Origin: Aquimarina spinulae
Lineage (GTDB): Bacteria; Bacteroidota; Bacteroidia; Flavobacteriales; Flavobacteriaceae
Length of the DNA stretch: 64,000 bases
Direction of reading: 5' to 3'
NCBI RefSeq assembly: GCF_943373825.1
Contig: NZ_CALSBP010000003.1
Span: forward strand, 310,001 to 374,000
The notes beneath the pieces are model-generated. The model had not been told where the DNA came from and did no database searches. It saw only the letters and a list, made by a program, of their open reading frames with translations. A program made the translations under genes and the position numbers. Below, piece after piece: positions 47,416 through 55,993 of this stretch; position 1 is the first letter of the stretch, and each line of letters starts with the position of its first letter.

Positions 47416-48111
47416 ATGATGAAGACAAATCTTAAAAAAATAGTGGTTGCTGTAATGGCTGTTACATTTTTAACAAGTTGTGAAGCTGTTAAAAACTCAA
47501 ATAACACACAAAGAGGAGCAGTAATTGGTACTGCAGCTGGAGCAGTGATAGGAGGAATTATAGGAAATAATGTAAAAAACAAAAACTCTGCACTGGGCGC
47601 TGTCATCGGTGGTGTCGTTGGAGGTGTTGCTGGTGGTGTAATCGGTAAGCAAATGGATAAACAAGCTCAGAAAATTGAGTCAGAAATACCAGGGGCCGAA
47701 GTAACAAGAGTAGGAGAAGGTATAGATGTAGTATTTGATGAGAATAGTGGAGTATATTTTGCTACAAATAAATCTACTCTTAATTCGAAGTCTAAAACTA
47801 ATCTTAATAAATTAGCTGGTATTTTTAAAGAATATCCAGATACTAATATTATTGTAGAAGGACATACAGATAGTACAGGTGATGATAGTTATAATATGTC
47901 ATTATCTCAAAAAAGAGCAAATGCTGTTACAAACTATTTAATATCTCAGGGAATAAGTAAGAGTCGTTTAACGACTTATGCTCACGGAGAGACACTTCCA
48001 AAATATGATAATGCAACTCCGGCAGGAAGAGCTAAAAATAGAAGAGTTGAGCTTGGTATTGTTGCTAATGATAAGATGAAGCAAGATGCACAAAAGCAAG
48101 TAAAGCAATAA
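47416..48111 (+). CDS. OmpA-family lipoprotein with glycine zipper
   Basis: 231 aa (an ATG three bases downstream is equally possible). A lipoprotein signal ends at LTSC. A glycine-rich zipper (GAVIGTAAGAVIGGIIGNN, ~34-80) is followed by the OmpA C-terminal peptidoglycan-binding domain (VEGHTDSTGDDSYN, then SQKRANAVTNYL and RAKNRRVEL). It resembles YiaD. It probably anchors the outer membrane to peptidoglycan. A terminator follows. Confidence 0.92.
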   Translation: MMKTNLKKIVVAVMAVTFLTSCEAVKNSNNTQRGAVIGTAAGAVIGGIIGNNVKNKNSALGAVIGGVVGGVAGGVIGKQMDKQAQKIESEIPGAEVTRVGEGIDVVFDENSGVYFATNKSTLNSKSKTNLNKLAGIFKEYPDTNIIVEGHTDSTGDDSYNMSLSQKRANAVTNYLISQGISKSRLTTYAHGETLPKYDNATPAGRAKNRRVELGIVANDKMKQDAQKQVKQ

Positions 48112-48132
48112 ATTTTTGTAATAAAACATTTA

Positions 48133-48162
48133 AAATCCCGACTATATAGTCGGGATTTTTTT
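48133..48162 (+). terminator. Rho-independent terminator after the OmpA-family gene
   Basis: AAATCCCGACTATA pairs with its mirror across 48133-48158, with T-tract to 48162. It separates the OmpA gene from the biosynthetic cluster that begins at 48177. Confidence 0.88.
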
Positions 48163-48176
48163 ATGCTTAATTTTTA

Positions 48177-49322
48177 ATGTATCTTCAATACTTGGACACG
48201 TATTCACACATAATAATCATTGGCGGAGGGCTTGCCGGACTAACCAATGCTATTCACTTAGCTAAGGCAGGTATTCCTGTTACACTTGTCGAAATGAACA
48301 CGTATCCAAAACACAAAGTATGTGGCGAATATATATCTAATGAAGTACTACCATATTTTGAATTTTTAGATATAGATATCAATGCTTTACAGCCTACCAG
48401 AATTTCAAAATTCATTATAAGTACACAAAAAGGAAAATGTATACAAAGTACATTGCCTTTAGGAGGTTTTGGAGTTAGTAGATATGCTCTTGATCATTAC
48501 CTATGGAAAAAAGCAGCGGAGGCAGGAGTACAGCTAATACAAGATCAGGTAACCGATGTACATTATCACAATAATCGTTTCCAAATTAAAACAGCGGGCG
48601 ATCGTGTCCTAACCAGTGATTATGTTATTGGTGCATATGGAAAACGGACTCAACTTGATAAAACTTTAAAACGAGATTTTAGTTATAGAAAATCTCCCTG
48701 GTTGGCTGTTAAGGCTCACTATAAGGCTGATTTTGATTCAAATACAGTCTCGTTACATAATTTTGAAGGAGGATACTGTGGTCTTTCTATGGTAGAAAAC
48801 AACATCGTAAATGTATGTTATTTGGCTACTTATGACAGTTTTAAAAAATATAAAGATCTAGATAGCTTTCAAAAGGAGGTTCTGTGTAAGAACCCACATT
48901 TAAGTACATTCTTTAAGAAAGCCGAATCATTATTTGATATTCCTATTACGATAAGTCAGATAAATTTTGATAAGAAAAACCCTGTTGAAGATCACGTTTT
49001 TATGACCGGAGATGCTGCTGGTTTAATTCACCCCCTTTGTGGTAATGGTATGGCAATGGCAATACAAAGTGCTCAGATACTTAGCGAACTACTAATACAT
49101 AATTATAATCAGGGTTTAATAACTCCCCGAAAAATAATAGAAATAGAATACACCAAACAATGGAATAAAGCATTTTCTAAAAGATTGTATACCGGTAGAG
49201 CATTACAAAAAATCTTATTAAATGATAGATTACAACAGCTTTCTTACACAATAACTAATATTATACCAGCTATTGTACCCAGAATTATAAAACAAACCCA
49301 TGGAGAGCCTTTGATATGTTAG
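48177..49322 (+). CDS. FAD-dependent oxidoreductase, geranylgeranyl-reductase/hydroxylase-like
   Basis: 381 aa. Dinucleotide-binding motif GGGLAGL starts at 16; a VCGEYIS segment near 44; and a second FAD motif MTGDAAGLIHPLCGNGMAMA near 278. This resembles the group that includes geranylgeranyl reductases, tryptophan halogenase relatives and lipid/aromatic oxidases. No membrane helix. First gene of the polyketide cluster: it overlaps the methyltransferase by 7 bp. A role in oxidising or reducing the polyketide product is likely; the direction of the redox step is not shown. Confidence 0.88.
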   Translation: MYLQYLDTYSHIIIIGGGLAGLTNAIHLAKAGIPVTLVEMNTYPKHKVCGEYISNEVLPYFEFLDIDINALQPTRISKFIISTQKGKCIQSTLPLGGFGVSRYALDHYLWKKAAEAGVQLIQDQVTDVHYHNNRFQIKTAGDRVLTSDYVIGAYGKRTQLDKTLKRDFSYRKSPWLAVKAHYKADFDSNTVSLHNFEGGYCGLSMVENNIVNVCYLATYDSFKKYKDLDSFQKEVLCKNPHLSTFFKKAESLFDIPITISQINFDKKNPVEDHVFMTGDAAGLIHPLCGNGMAMAIQSAQILSELLIHNYNQGLITPRKIIEIEYTKQWNKAFSKRLYTGRALQKILLNDRLQQLSYTITNIIPAIVPRIIKQTHGEPLIC

Positions 49323-50035
49323 CAAATTTACAATATAGGAGTAATGAGGTAGAACTCATGGATAATCCAGAGATTGAAGAAAAGGCTTTGCAAATAGCAT
49401 TATCCGATATTTCTAGAGTAAACAAATGGTTGGGAGGCAATGCAATTACTAGTAAGGCCGTACGCACTTTGGTTAAAAATCTTAATCCTTCACAAGAGAT
49501 TACAATTCTTGATTTAGGTTGTGGTGATGGTGAGATGTTAAGAGCAATTGCTGATTCATTCAGAAAAGAAAAAAAGAATATAAAACTCATAGGTATTGAT
49601 CTGAATAATAAATGCTTAGATTATGCTATCGAAACAAGTACTTCATATCCTGAAATATCCTTTTTTAACAAAAACATTTTAGAAATAGAAGCTTCAGAAT
49701 TTTCTTGTGACATCATTATTTGTACGTTAACATTACATCATCTTAGAGACGAGGAGATTAAAAAAATTATTAAAAAAGCTGTTAACCTGGCAAAAACTGC
49801 AGTGGTAATCAACGATCTTCATCGTAGTGCATTGGCATATTATCTTTTTAAGATGTTTAGCTTCTTTTTTATTAAAGGGTATGTAGCAAAAAATGACGGA
49901 TTGATTTCTATAAAAAGAGGATTCAAAAAACAAGAGTTGTTATATTTTGCTAAATCACTTCATCTACAAGAGTATAAAATAGATTGGAAATGGGCTTTCC
50001 GGTATCGGTGGATTATAAAAACTGCAAGTAAATAA
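49316..50035 (+). CDS. Class I SAM-dependent methyltransferase
   Basis: 239 aa. Motif I is ILDLGCGDGEML (about 62-73), the acidic end of strand 2 is GIDLN, and motif III is DIIICTLTLHHL. The fold is a standard Rossmann methyltransferase. It overlaps the preceding oxidoreductase gene and is 19 bp before the type III PKS, implying O- or C-methylation of the product, as the methyltransferase of the srsABC phenolic-lipid operon of Streptomyces does (analogy only). Confidence 0.9.
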   Translation: MLANLQYRSNEVELMDNPEIEEKALQIALSDISRVNKWLGGNAITSKAVRTLVKNLNPSQEITILDLGCGDGEMLRAIADSFRKEKKNIKLIGIDLNNKCLDYAIETSTSYPEISFFNKNILEIEASEFSCDIIICTLTLHHLRDEEIKKIIKKAVNLAKTAVVINDLHRSALAYYLFKMFSFFFIKGYVAKNDGLISIKRGFKKQELLYFAKSLHLQEYKIDWKWAFRYRWIIKTASK

Positions 50036-50054
50036 AATTAAAAAAGTAAGAAAA

Positions 50055-51107
50055 TTGAATGTAAAAATAACTGCTGTAACCAAACAACTCCCACAATACA
50101 TGCGGGAGACAAAGGAAATATTACCCTTTGTCTCTGAATGGTTATCAGGCCAGAATGAACGTTTCAGACGTAAGGTGATTAAGATTTTTGAAAATGCAGC
50201 AGTAGATCGGCGTTATGGGATCATGAGTATCGAAGAAGTATTTTCGGCAACTTCTTTTGAGGAGAAAAACGATATCTATATCAGAGAAGTAAAGAAATTA
50301 GGGACTTCTGTTTTAAAAAAAGCTTTAGAAAAAGTCGATTGGGATCCTAAATCTCTTGATTATATCATTACTGTAAGTTGTACGGGTATTATGATTCCTT
50401 CTATTGATGCATTTATTATTAATGATCTTAATCTTAAACAAGATATTGTGAGATTGCCTGTTACAGAAATGGGATGTGCAGCGGGTGTTTCGGGGATTAT
50501 TTATGCAAGAAACTTTCTGCAGGCTAATCCGGGAAAGAGAGCTGCGGTAATTGCCATAGAATCTCCTACGGCAACATTTCAGTTAGATGATTATAGCATG
50601 ACTAATATGGTAAGTGCTGCTATTTTTGGTGATGGAGCGGCGTGTACATTATTATCATCAGAAGAAGATGCTACAGGTCCAAAAATTATAGGAGACGAGA
50701 TGTATCATTTTTATGATGCAACAACAATGATGGGTTTTAAACTAACCAACGGAGGCTTGCAAATGATATTAGATCCTAAAGTACCAGAGACCATAGCGGC
50801 CCATTTTCCTAATGTTATCCATCCCTTCCTTGCAAAATATAACAAAACTATTGAAGAGGTAGATCATCTTATTTTTCATCCCGGTGGAAAAAAGATAGTA
50901 CAGACAGTAGAAGAACTTTTTGGACATTTAGGAAAGAATATTGAGGATACAAAAACTGTTCTGATGGAATACGGTAATATGAGTAGTGCTACTGTGTTGT
51001 ATGTATTAGAGCGATTCATAGAACAAAACCCGGAGCCAGGAGAAACAGGACTTATGCTTAGTTTTGGGCCAGGATTTTCTGCACAAAGAATATTGCTGGA
51101 ATGGTAA
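50055..51107 (+). CDS. Type III polyketide synthase (chalcone/stilbene-synthase-like)
   Basis: 350 aa from TTG at 50055; no ATG is available before the conserved region. The catalytic triad is Cys141 (in GCAAG), His275 (in FHPGG) and Asn308 (in YGNMSS). The GPG loop SFGPGFS near 338 is also present. The enzyme condenses malonyl-CoA onto a CoA or ACP starter, cyclising to pyrones or resorcinols. Placement next to a fatty-acid-type gene set points to a long-chain starter. Confidence 0.95.
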   Translation: MNVKITAVTKQLPQYMRETKEILPFVSEWLSGQNERFRRKVIKIFENAAVDRRYGIMSIEEVFSATSFEEKNDIYIREVKKLGTSVLKKALEKVDWDPKSLDYIITVSCTGIMIPSIDAFIINDLNLKQDIVRLPVTEMGCAAGVSGIIYARNFLQANPGKRAAVIAIESPTATFQLDDYSMTNMVSAAIFGDGAACTLLSSEEDATGPKIIGDEMYHFYDATTMMGFKLTNGGLQMILDPKVPETIAAHFPNVIHPFLAKYNKTIEEVDHLIFHPGGKKIVQTVEELFGHLGKNIEDTKTVLMEYGNMSSATVLYVLERFIEQNPEPGETGLMLSFGPGFSAQRILLEW

Positions 51108-51158
51108 AAAAGACTATTTTTCATTTCCGAGAAGGCGAAACTTTTTTAAATAAAACGT

Positions 51159-51950
51159 GTGAATAAAGATTTTATAGATAAAAATGAATGGGCACTCATC
51201 TTGGGTGGCAGTAGTGGTTTGGGCTTAGCCTCTGCCAAAAAACTAGCTTTACATGGCATGAATATTATCATTGTGCATCGCAATCGTAAAAGCGAAATGA
51301 ATCATATTGAAGCTGATTTTGAAACAATAAGAGAAATAGGAGTTGGTTTTCTTTCATTTAATATAGATCTTTTGAAACCAGAAAAACGAATAGAGGTTAT
51401 TGCCGAAATAAAAGATGCTATAGATGAAGGGCGCATAAAAACAATTGTACATAGCGTTGCAAAAGGAAATCTAAAGCCTATGATTGATGCCGAACATGTA
51501 TTAAAGAATGATGATTTTCATTTAACTATCGATGCTATGGCAATTAGTCTTTATGATTGGGTTACATCGATTTTTAAAGCAACGTTGTTTGCAGAGGATA
51601 CAAGAATTATTTCTTTTACCAGTGAAGGAAATACCAAGGCCTGGAGAAATTATGCAGCTGTTTCTGCTGCCAAAGTAGCCCTCGAAGCCATTACCAGAAG
51701 TATAGCGCTAGAATTTGCGCCTTACGGCATTAAAGCCAATTGCCTGCAACCTGGAGCAGTAGATACTCAATCATTACGAATGATCCCCGGTCATGAACAG
51801 ATTGTGGAGCATAGTATAAAGCGTAACCCGTTTAATCGAATTACAACACCAGAAGATGTAGCAAATGTAGTGTATTTGCTATGTAAAGAAGAAGCCTCCT
51901 GGATTAATGGTTGTCTAATACCTGTAAATGGAGGCGAACATTTAAACTAA
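51159..51950 (+). CDS. SDR reductase, FabL/FabI-like enoyl-reductase type
   Basis: 263 aa from GTG at 51159. The Rossmann motif reads GGSSGLG; the active-site Tyr165 and Lys172 are separated by six residues (Y-x6-K), which is the pattern of enoyl-ACP reductases (FabI, FabL), not the Y-x3-K of ketoreductases. VHSVAKGNLKP is also like the FabI VHSIA segment. It probably reduces enoyl-ACP in the cluster's fatty-acid line. A ketoreductase role cannot be excluded. Confidence 0.85.
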   Translation: MNKDFIDKNEWALILGGSSGLGLASAKKLALHGMNIIIVHRNRKSEMNHIEADFETIREIGVGFLSFNIDLLKPEKRIEVIAEIKDAIDEGRIKTIVHSVAKGNLKPMIDAEHVLKNDDFHLTIDAMAISLYDWVTSIFKATLFAEDTRIISFTSEGNTKAWRNYAAVSAAKVALEAITRSIALEFAPYGIKANCLQPGAVDTQSLRMIPGHEQIVEHSIKRNPFNRITTPEDVANVVYLLCKEEASWINGCLIPVNGGEHLN

Positions 51951-51964
51951 TTATAGAAATAGAT

Positions 51965-52447
51965 ATGAAAAACATGTTAATTCTGTGTCTCCCAATTATG
52001 CTTTACATTCTGTCTTGTAAAGAAGATAGTAATAATACAGGAGATGTAGTTACCGGCGCAGATGATAATAAAGCAGAGATTATCAGTGTCGAAGTAACAG
52101 GAGAAGAGGGTAAGTATTCTTTTAATGTTGGCATTAAGAGTCCGGACAAAGGCTGTAATCAATATGCAGATTGGTGGGAAGTTATTTCTGAAGATGGAGA
52201 ATTGTTTTATAGAAGAATTTTAGGGCATAGCCATGTGAGTGAGCAACCTTTTGTACGATCAGGCGGGCCAGTTCCTATTAAAAAAGATCAAATAGTATAT
52301 GTGCGTGCACATATGAACACAAGCAAATATGGTGATAAAGTGTTTAAAGGTAGTGTAGCTATAGGGTTTACAGAAAGTACTTTGGAGAGCGAATTTGCAG
52401 ATAATTTAGGAACAAAACAACCGCTTCCGAATGGATGCGCATTTTAA
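51965..52447 (+). CDS. Hypothetical lipoprotein inside the polyketide cluster
   Basis: 160 aa from ATG at 51965, which makes a lipoprotein signal (MKNMLILCLPIMLYILSC); an in-frame codon further upstream would spoil it. The mature part is polar, beta-rich, with CNQYADWWEV and HSHVSEQPF segments. I do not recognise it. It lies 14 bp after the reductase and overlaps the dehydratase gene by 17 bp, so it belongs to the operon. It may take part in transport or surface placement of the product (inference). Confidence 0.7.
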   Translation: MKNMLILCLPIMLYILSCKEDSNNTGDVVTGADDNKAEIISVEVTGEEGKYSFNVGIKSPDKGCNQYADWWEVISEDGELFYRRILGHSHVSEQPFVRSGGPVPIKKDQIVYVRAHMNTSKYGDKVFKGSVAIGFTESTLESEFADNLGTKQPLPNGCAF

Positions 52448-52898
52448 AACTCATTTAATTTTGATTATAGAAGATATTATACGAGAACTACCCTACAGCA
52501 AACCCTTTTTGTTTGTAGATGAAATTCTGGAGATTGATGATGATCATATAACAGGTAGTTATACATTTCTAAAGGATGAATATTTTTATGAGGGACATTT
52601 TAAAGACAATCCCATTACTCCTGGAGTAATACTTACCGAATGTATGGCTCAAATCGGGATGGCATGTTTTGGGATTTATCTTTTGAAAGGAGAATGGAGT
52701 AAGACCAATTTTGGAGTAGCAATGACCAGTAGTGATGTTAATTTTTACCACCCTGTTTATCCTGAAGAGAAAGTGACTGTAATTGCTACTAAAGAATATT
52801 TTAGATTTAATAAGTTAAAATGTAAGGTTGCTATGTATAATTCTGAGGACGTGTTGGTTGCTAAAGGAATTGTAGCAGGAGTAGCTTTTAAAAAATAA
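52431..52898 (+). CDS. FabZ-like 3-hydroxyacyl-ACP dehydratase
   Basis: 155 aa hotdog fold. Catalytic His56 and Glu70 lie in EGHFKDNPITPGVILTECMAQ-type context, which matches FabZ (HFP...PGVLIVEA). It dehydrates 3-hydroxyacyl-ACP. It overlaps the upstream lipoprotein gene by 17 bp and is three bases before the hydrolase. In the cluster it supplies the dehydration step of the acyl chain. Confidence 0.9.
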   Translation: MDAHFKTHLILIIEDIIRELPYSKPFLFVDEILEIDDDHITGSYTFLKDEYFYEGHFKDNPITPGVILTECMAQIGMACFGIYLLKGEWSKTNFGVAMTSSDVNFYHPVYPEEKVTVIATKEYFRFNKLKCKVAMYNSEDVLVAKGIVAGVAFKK

Positions 52899-52901
52899 AA
52901 G

Positions 52902-53804
52902 ATGAGTAGTATAGGATATTCGTTAGTGAAATTAGTACTTAGACTGAAAGGAGAAAAGAAATCCTGGTCTCAAGATCCTATTGAATACTATAAAAAAAGA
53001 AAACAAGATATACACACCCCTAATACAAAGCTTTTATTAGGTAGCACCTTTGAAACTAAAGAGGTATGCAATAGTAAAGTGACCAATATTGTCCCTAAAA
53101 ATACCAATACAGATTTTTTGTTATTGTATTGTCACGGAGGAGCCTTTGTTTATGGCCCTACTCGAGAAAATTGGATAGCAATCGCTAAGATCGCAAAACA
53201 AGCACATTCTCATGCCTGGATGGTAGATTACCCAAAAGCACCAGAAAACACTATTAAAATAATAACAGAAAACATATATCAAGTATATCTCGAAGCGATA
53301 AAAGCATACGATCCATCCAAAATCATTCTAATCGGTGATTCTGTAGGCGGGAATTTGATAATGACTCTTACGCAACGATTGCTAAAAGAAGAATCTAAAT
53401 TACCAAATAGGTTAATAGCGATTACACCAATGATGGATGCCAGCTTAACAAATCCAAAAATTAAGGAAATTGATTTGATAGATCCTATTCTTAGTGTGAA
53501 AGGAGTGAAATCTGCAAAGAAGATGTGTGCGGGTCAATCTTCGCTAAAAGATCAGATAATTTCCCCTGTATACGGTGATTTTGATAATTTTCCGCCAATA
53601 CACCTGTTTACTGCTACAAACGACATATGTAGTCCGGATCAAGAGGTGCTAATAGATAAAATAAAAGAGGCACAAGGTAAAATAGAAGTTATTAAAGGAA
53701 AAGGAATGCCACATATATGGCCAATACTACCTATACTATCTGAAGCTAAAATTGCTATAAAGAAAATAGTATCGATTATTAACTCAGCTATAAATAATGA
53801 ATAG
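52902..53804 (+). CDS. Alpha/beta hydrolase (HSL/esterase type)
   Basis: 300 aa. Oxyanion HGGA near residue 78 and nucleophile Ser147 in GDSVGGN match hormone-sensitive-lipase-type esterases; an Asp near 241 (TATNDIC) and His near 270 (GMPHIW) could complete the triad. No signal peptide. In this setting it may release or transfer the acyl chain, or act on the finished product. Overlaps the next gene by eight bases. Confidence 0.85.
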   Translation: MSSIGYSLVKLVLRLKGEKKSWSQDPIEYYKKRKQDIHTPNTKLLLGSTFETKEVCNSKVTNIVPKNTNTDFLLLYCHGGAFVYGPTRENWIAIAKIAKQAHSHAWMVDYPKAPENTIKIITENIYQVYLEAIKAYDPSKIILIGDSVGGNLIMTLTQRLLKEESKLPNRLIAITPMMDASLTNPKIKEIDLIDPILSVKGVKSAKKMCAGQSSLKDQIISPVYGDFDNFPPIHLFTATNDICSPDQEVLIDKIKEAQGKIEVIKGKGMPHIWPILPILSEAKIAIKKIVSIINSAINNE

Positions 53805-55071
53805 AAGGCGCGTAGTTATAACAGGTTTAGGTGTGGTTGCTCCAAATGGAACGAACGTTTCAATTTTTGAAAAGCATATTCGTGATGGAGTAAGCGGTAT
53901 ACAGTATATGGCTAAATTAAATCATCTTAATTTTTCTTGTCAAATAGCTGGTTTTCCAATATATAGTAAAGATTATTTAAATAATTACTTTAACCCTATT
54001 CTACAACGAGGATTAAATGCTTCTGGTATGGAATATGGAGTTATTGCTGGTATTGATGCTTGGAAAGATTCCAAGTTACCTATCAATGATTCTGAAACAC
54101 CACTTTGGGATGCTGGTGTTATTTTTGGAACCGGAATATTGGGTGTAGATAAATTTCGAGAAGCTATTTATAAAGTAGACGAAGGTAAAGTAAGAAGGTT
54201 GGGTAGTACCACAGTTGTTCAAACTATGGCCAGTGGTATAAGTGCTTTTTTAGGAGGTATGTTGGGATGCGGAAATGTGGTTACTACTAATTCTTCGGCT
54301 TGTAGTACAGGTACCGAAGCTATTTTGATGGCTTATGACCGTATAAGCGATGGTAAAGCAGAAATCATTCTGGCGGGTAGTACAAATGATAGTGGGCCTT
54401 ATGTATGGGGAGGTTTTGATGCTATGCGTATTCTTCCATATAAGTATAATGATAATCCTACCAGTGCTTCGCGCCCTATGAGTGCTACAGCTAGTGGTTT
54501 TGTTCCTGGGAGTGGAGCAGGAGCTTTGGTTATCGAAAGCCTGGATAGTGCCCAAAAAAGAGGAGCTACAATTTATGCAGAAATTTTGGGAGGGCATGTA
54601 AATAGTGGTGGGCAACGTAAAGGAGGGAGTATGACAGCTCCTAATAGCGAAGCGGTACAGCATTGTATTCGTAAAGCGGTAGCGGATGCAGGAATAGATC
54701 CGGGAGAAATAGATGCAATCAATGGTCATCTAACTGCTACAACGATGGATAGTGTCGAAATACAAAATTGGTGCATCGCCTTAGGACGAAAGGGGCAGGG
54801 TTTTCCATATATCAATTCACTTAAGAGTATGGTAGGGCATTGCTTGGCAGCTTCTGGTAGTATAGAAAGCGTAGCAACTGTATTGCAATTAAAAGAGGAC
54901 TTCATCTTTGGGAATATAAATTGTGAAGATTTACACCCCGAAATAGAAAATTTGGTATCCAGGGATCGAATTCCTACCAAAACATTTGACTATTCTCCCA
55001 AGATTATTGCAAAAGCTAGTTTTGGATTTGGAGATGTAAACGCTTGCGTTATCTTTAAGAAATACACATAA
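53797..55071 (+). CDS. Beta-ketoacyl-ACP synthase
   Basis: 424 aa condensing enzyme of the FabF/FabB fold. Active site Cys169 (SSACSTG), His311 and His348 (KSMVGHC, with Lys343) are in place. The first His motif is NGHLTATTMD instead of the common NAHGTSTP, a recognisable departure. It extends acyl-ACP with malonyl-ACP. It overlaps the hydrolase by eight bases and precedes an ACP by 41 bp. Confidence 0.92.
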   Translation: MNRRRVVITGLGVVAPNGTNVSIFEKHIRDGVSGIQYMAKLNHLNFSCQIAGFPIYSKDYLNNYFNPILQRGLNASGMEYGVIAGIDAWKDSKLPINDSETPLWDAGVIFGTGILGVDKFREAIYKVDEGKVRRLGSTTVVQTMASGISAFLGGMLGCGNVVTTNSSACSTGTEAILMAYDRISDGKAEIILAGSTNDSGPYVWGGFDAMRILPYKYNDNPTSASRPMSATASGFVPGSGAGALVIESLDSAQKRGATIYAEILGGHVNSGGQRKGGSMTAPNSEAVQHCIRKAVADAGIDPGEIDAINGHLTATTMDSVEIQNWCIALGRKGQGFPYINSLKSMVGHCLAASGSIESVATVLQLKEDFIFGNINCEDLHPEIENLVSRDRIPTKTFDYSPKIIAKASFGFGDVNACVIFKKYT

Positions 55072-55112
55072 AATAGTATTAAAATAAGTATTGAATCAAC
55101 TCAAATTAGATT

Positions 55113-55367
55113 ATGACAAAAAAAGAATTACTTTCTAAATTAAAAACAATCATAACGCCGTATGTGCAAAATGAAGAAGGGCTTGATACCCTTACCGAAA
55201 ACACTGATTTTATAAAAGATCTGGAAATTAATTCTGCAAATCTGGTAGATGTAGTACTTGATGTTGAAGATGAATTCGATATTGAGATTGATAATGAATC
55301 GATGGAGAAAATGTTAACTATTAAGGCTTCAATTGCTGTAATAGAAGATAAATTAGCGTCCAAATGA
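55113..55367 (+). CDS. Acyl carrier protein
   Basis: 84 aa, acidic, four-helix ACP. The phosphopantetheine-bearing Ser41 sits in LEINSANLVDVV, a variant of the usual DSL motif (NSA). It overlaps the next gene by four bases, a phosphopantetheinyl transferase that should activate it. It is the dedicated carrier for the cluster's acyl chain. Confidence 0.93.
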   Translation: MTKKELLSKLKTIITPYVQNEEGLDTLTENTDFIKDLEINSANLVDVVLDVEDEFDIEIDNESMEKMLTIKASIAVIEDKLASK

Positions 55368-55906
55368 TCGGTAATGATATTGTAGATCTTCAATTGGCCA
55401 AAGCCCAGAGTAACTGGCAGAGAAGAGGGTGGCTTCAAAAAATATTTACAATTCAGGAACAACAGTATATTTTTGCTTCAGAAAAAATAGAATTGCAGCT
55501 CTGGCAGTTTTGGAGTATGAAAGAGGCGGCATATAAAGCTCACCAGAGGCGATTTAATCTTTCTCGCAGGTATAACCCCCAAAATTTTGAATGTACACCA
55601 AATAGAGAGGTTTATGTGGGTAATTACAGTTATAAAACACGTACAGAGACGCAAAATGAATATGTATATAGCATTGCAATGGTATCTGATGTAGGTTATC
55701 ACTCTTCAGTATATGATAAAGCAATGAATATACGTTCTAAGTTAAAAGAAACAATTTCTAAAAAACTAAATATAGATTCGTCTCTCATTTATTTTACTAA
55801 AGATAGTAGAGGAATTCCGATAGTAAATATCAACCAAACAACAATGCAATTGCCAATATCTATAACACACCACGGAAAATACTCGGCATTTGTCGTTTCA
55901 GTTTAA
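55364..55906 (+). CDS. 4'-phosphopantetheinyl transferase
   Basis: 180 aa. Begins with GNDIVDL (metal-binding Asp) and has WSMKEAAYKAH near 52, the two diagnostic motifs of the AcpS/Sfp superfamily. It loads CoA's phosphopantetheine arm onto the adjacent ACP. It is the last gene of the cluster; no strong terminator is seen before the convergent gene. Confidence 0.92.
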   Translation: MIGNDIVDLQLAKAQSNWQRRGWLQKIFTIQEQQYIFASEKIELQLWQFWSMKEAAYKAHQRRFNLSRRYNPQNFECTPNREVYVGNYSYKTRTETQNEYVYSIAMVSDVGYHSSVYDKAMNIRSKLKETISKKLNIDSSLIYFTKDSRGIPIVNINQTTMQLPISITHHGKYSAFVVSV

Positions 55907-55993
55907 CAATTTGTCGTTAATTGAATTAGATTTCAACAGTAATAGGATCTAAAAAAACAATTAAGCATTGTTTCCTATTCTTTTATACACAAC

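Noticed and set aside
48177..55906. Dialkylresorcinol/flexirubin (DarA/DarB) cluster
   Set aside because: No DarA/DarB-type aromatic cyclase pair and no aryl-polyene gene set; the core enzyme is a type III PKS.
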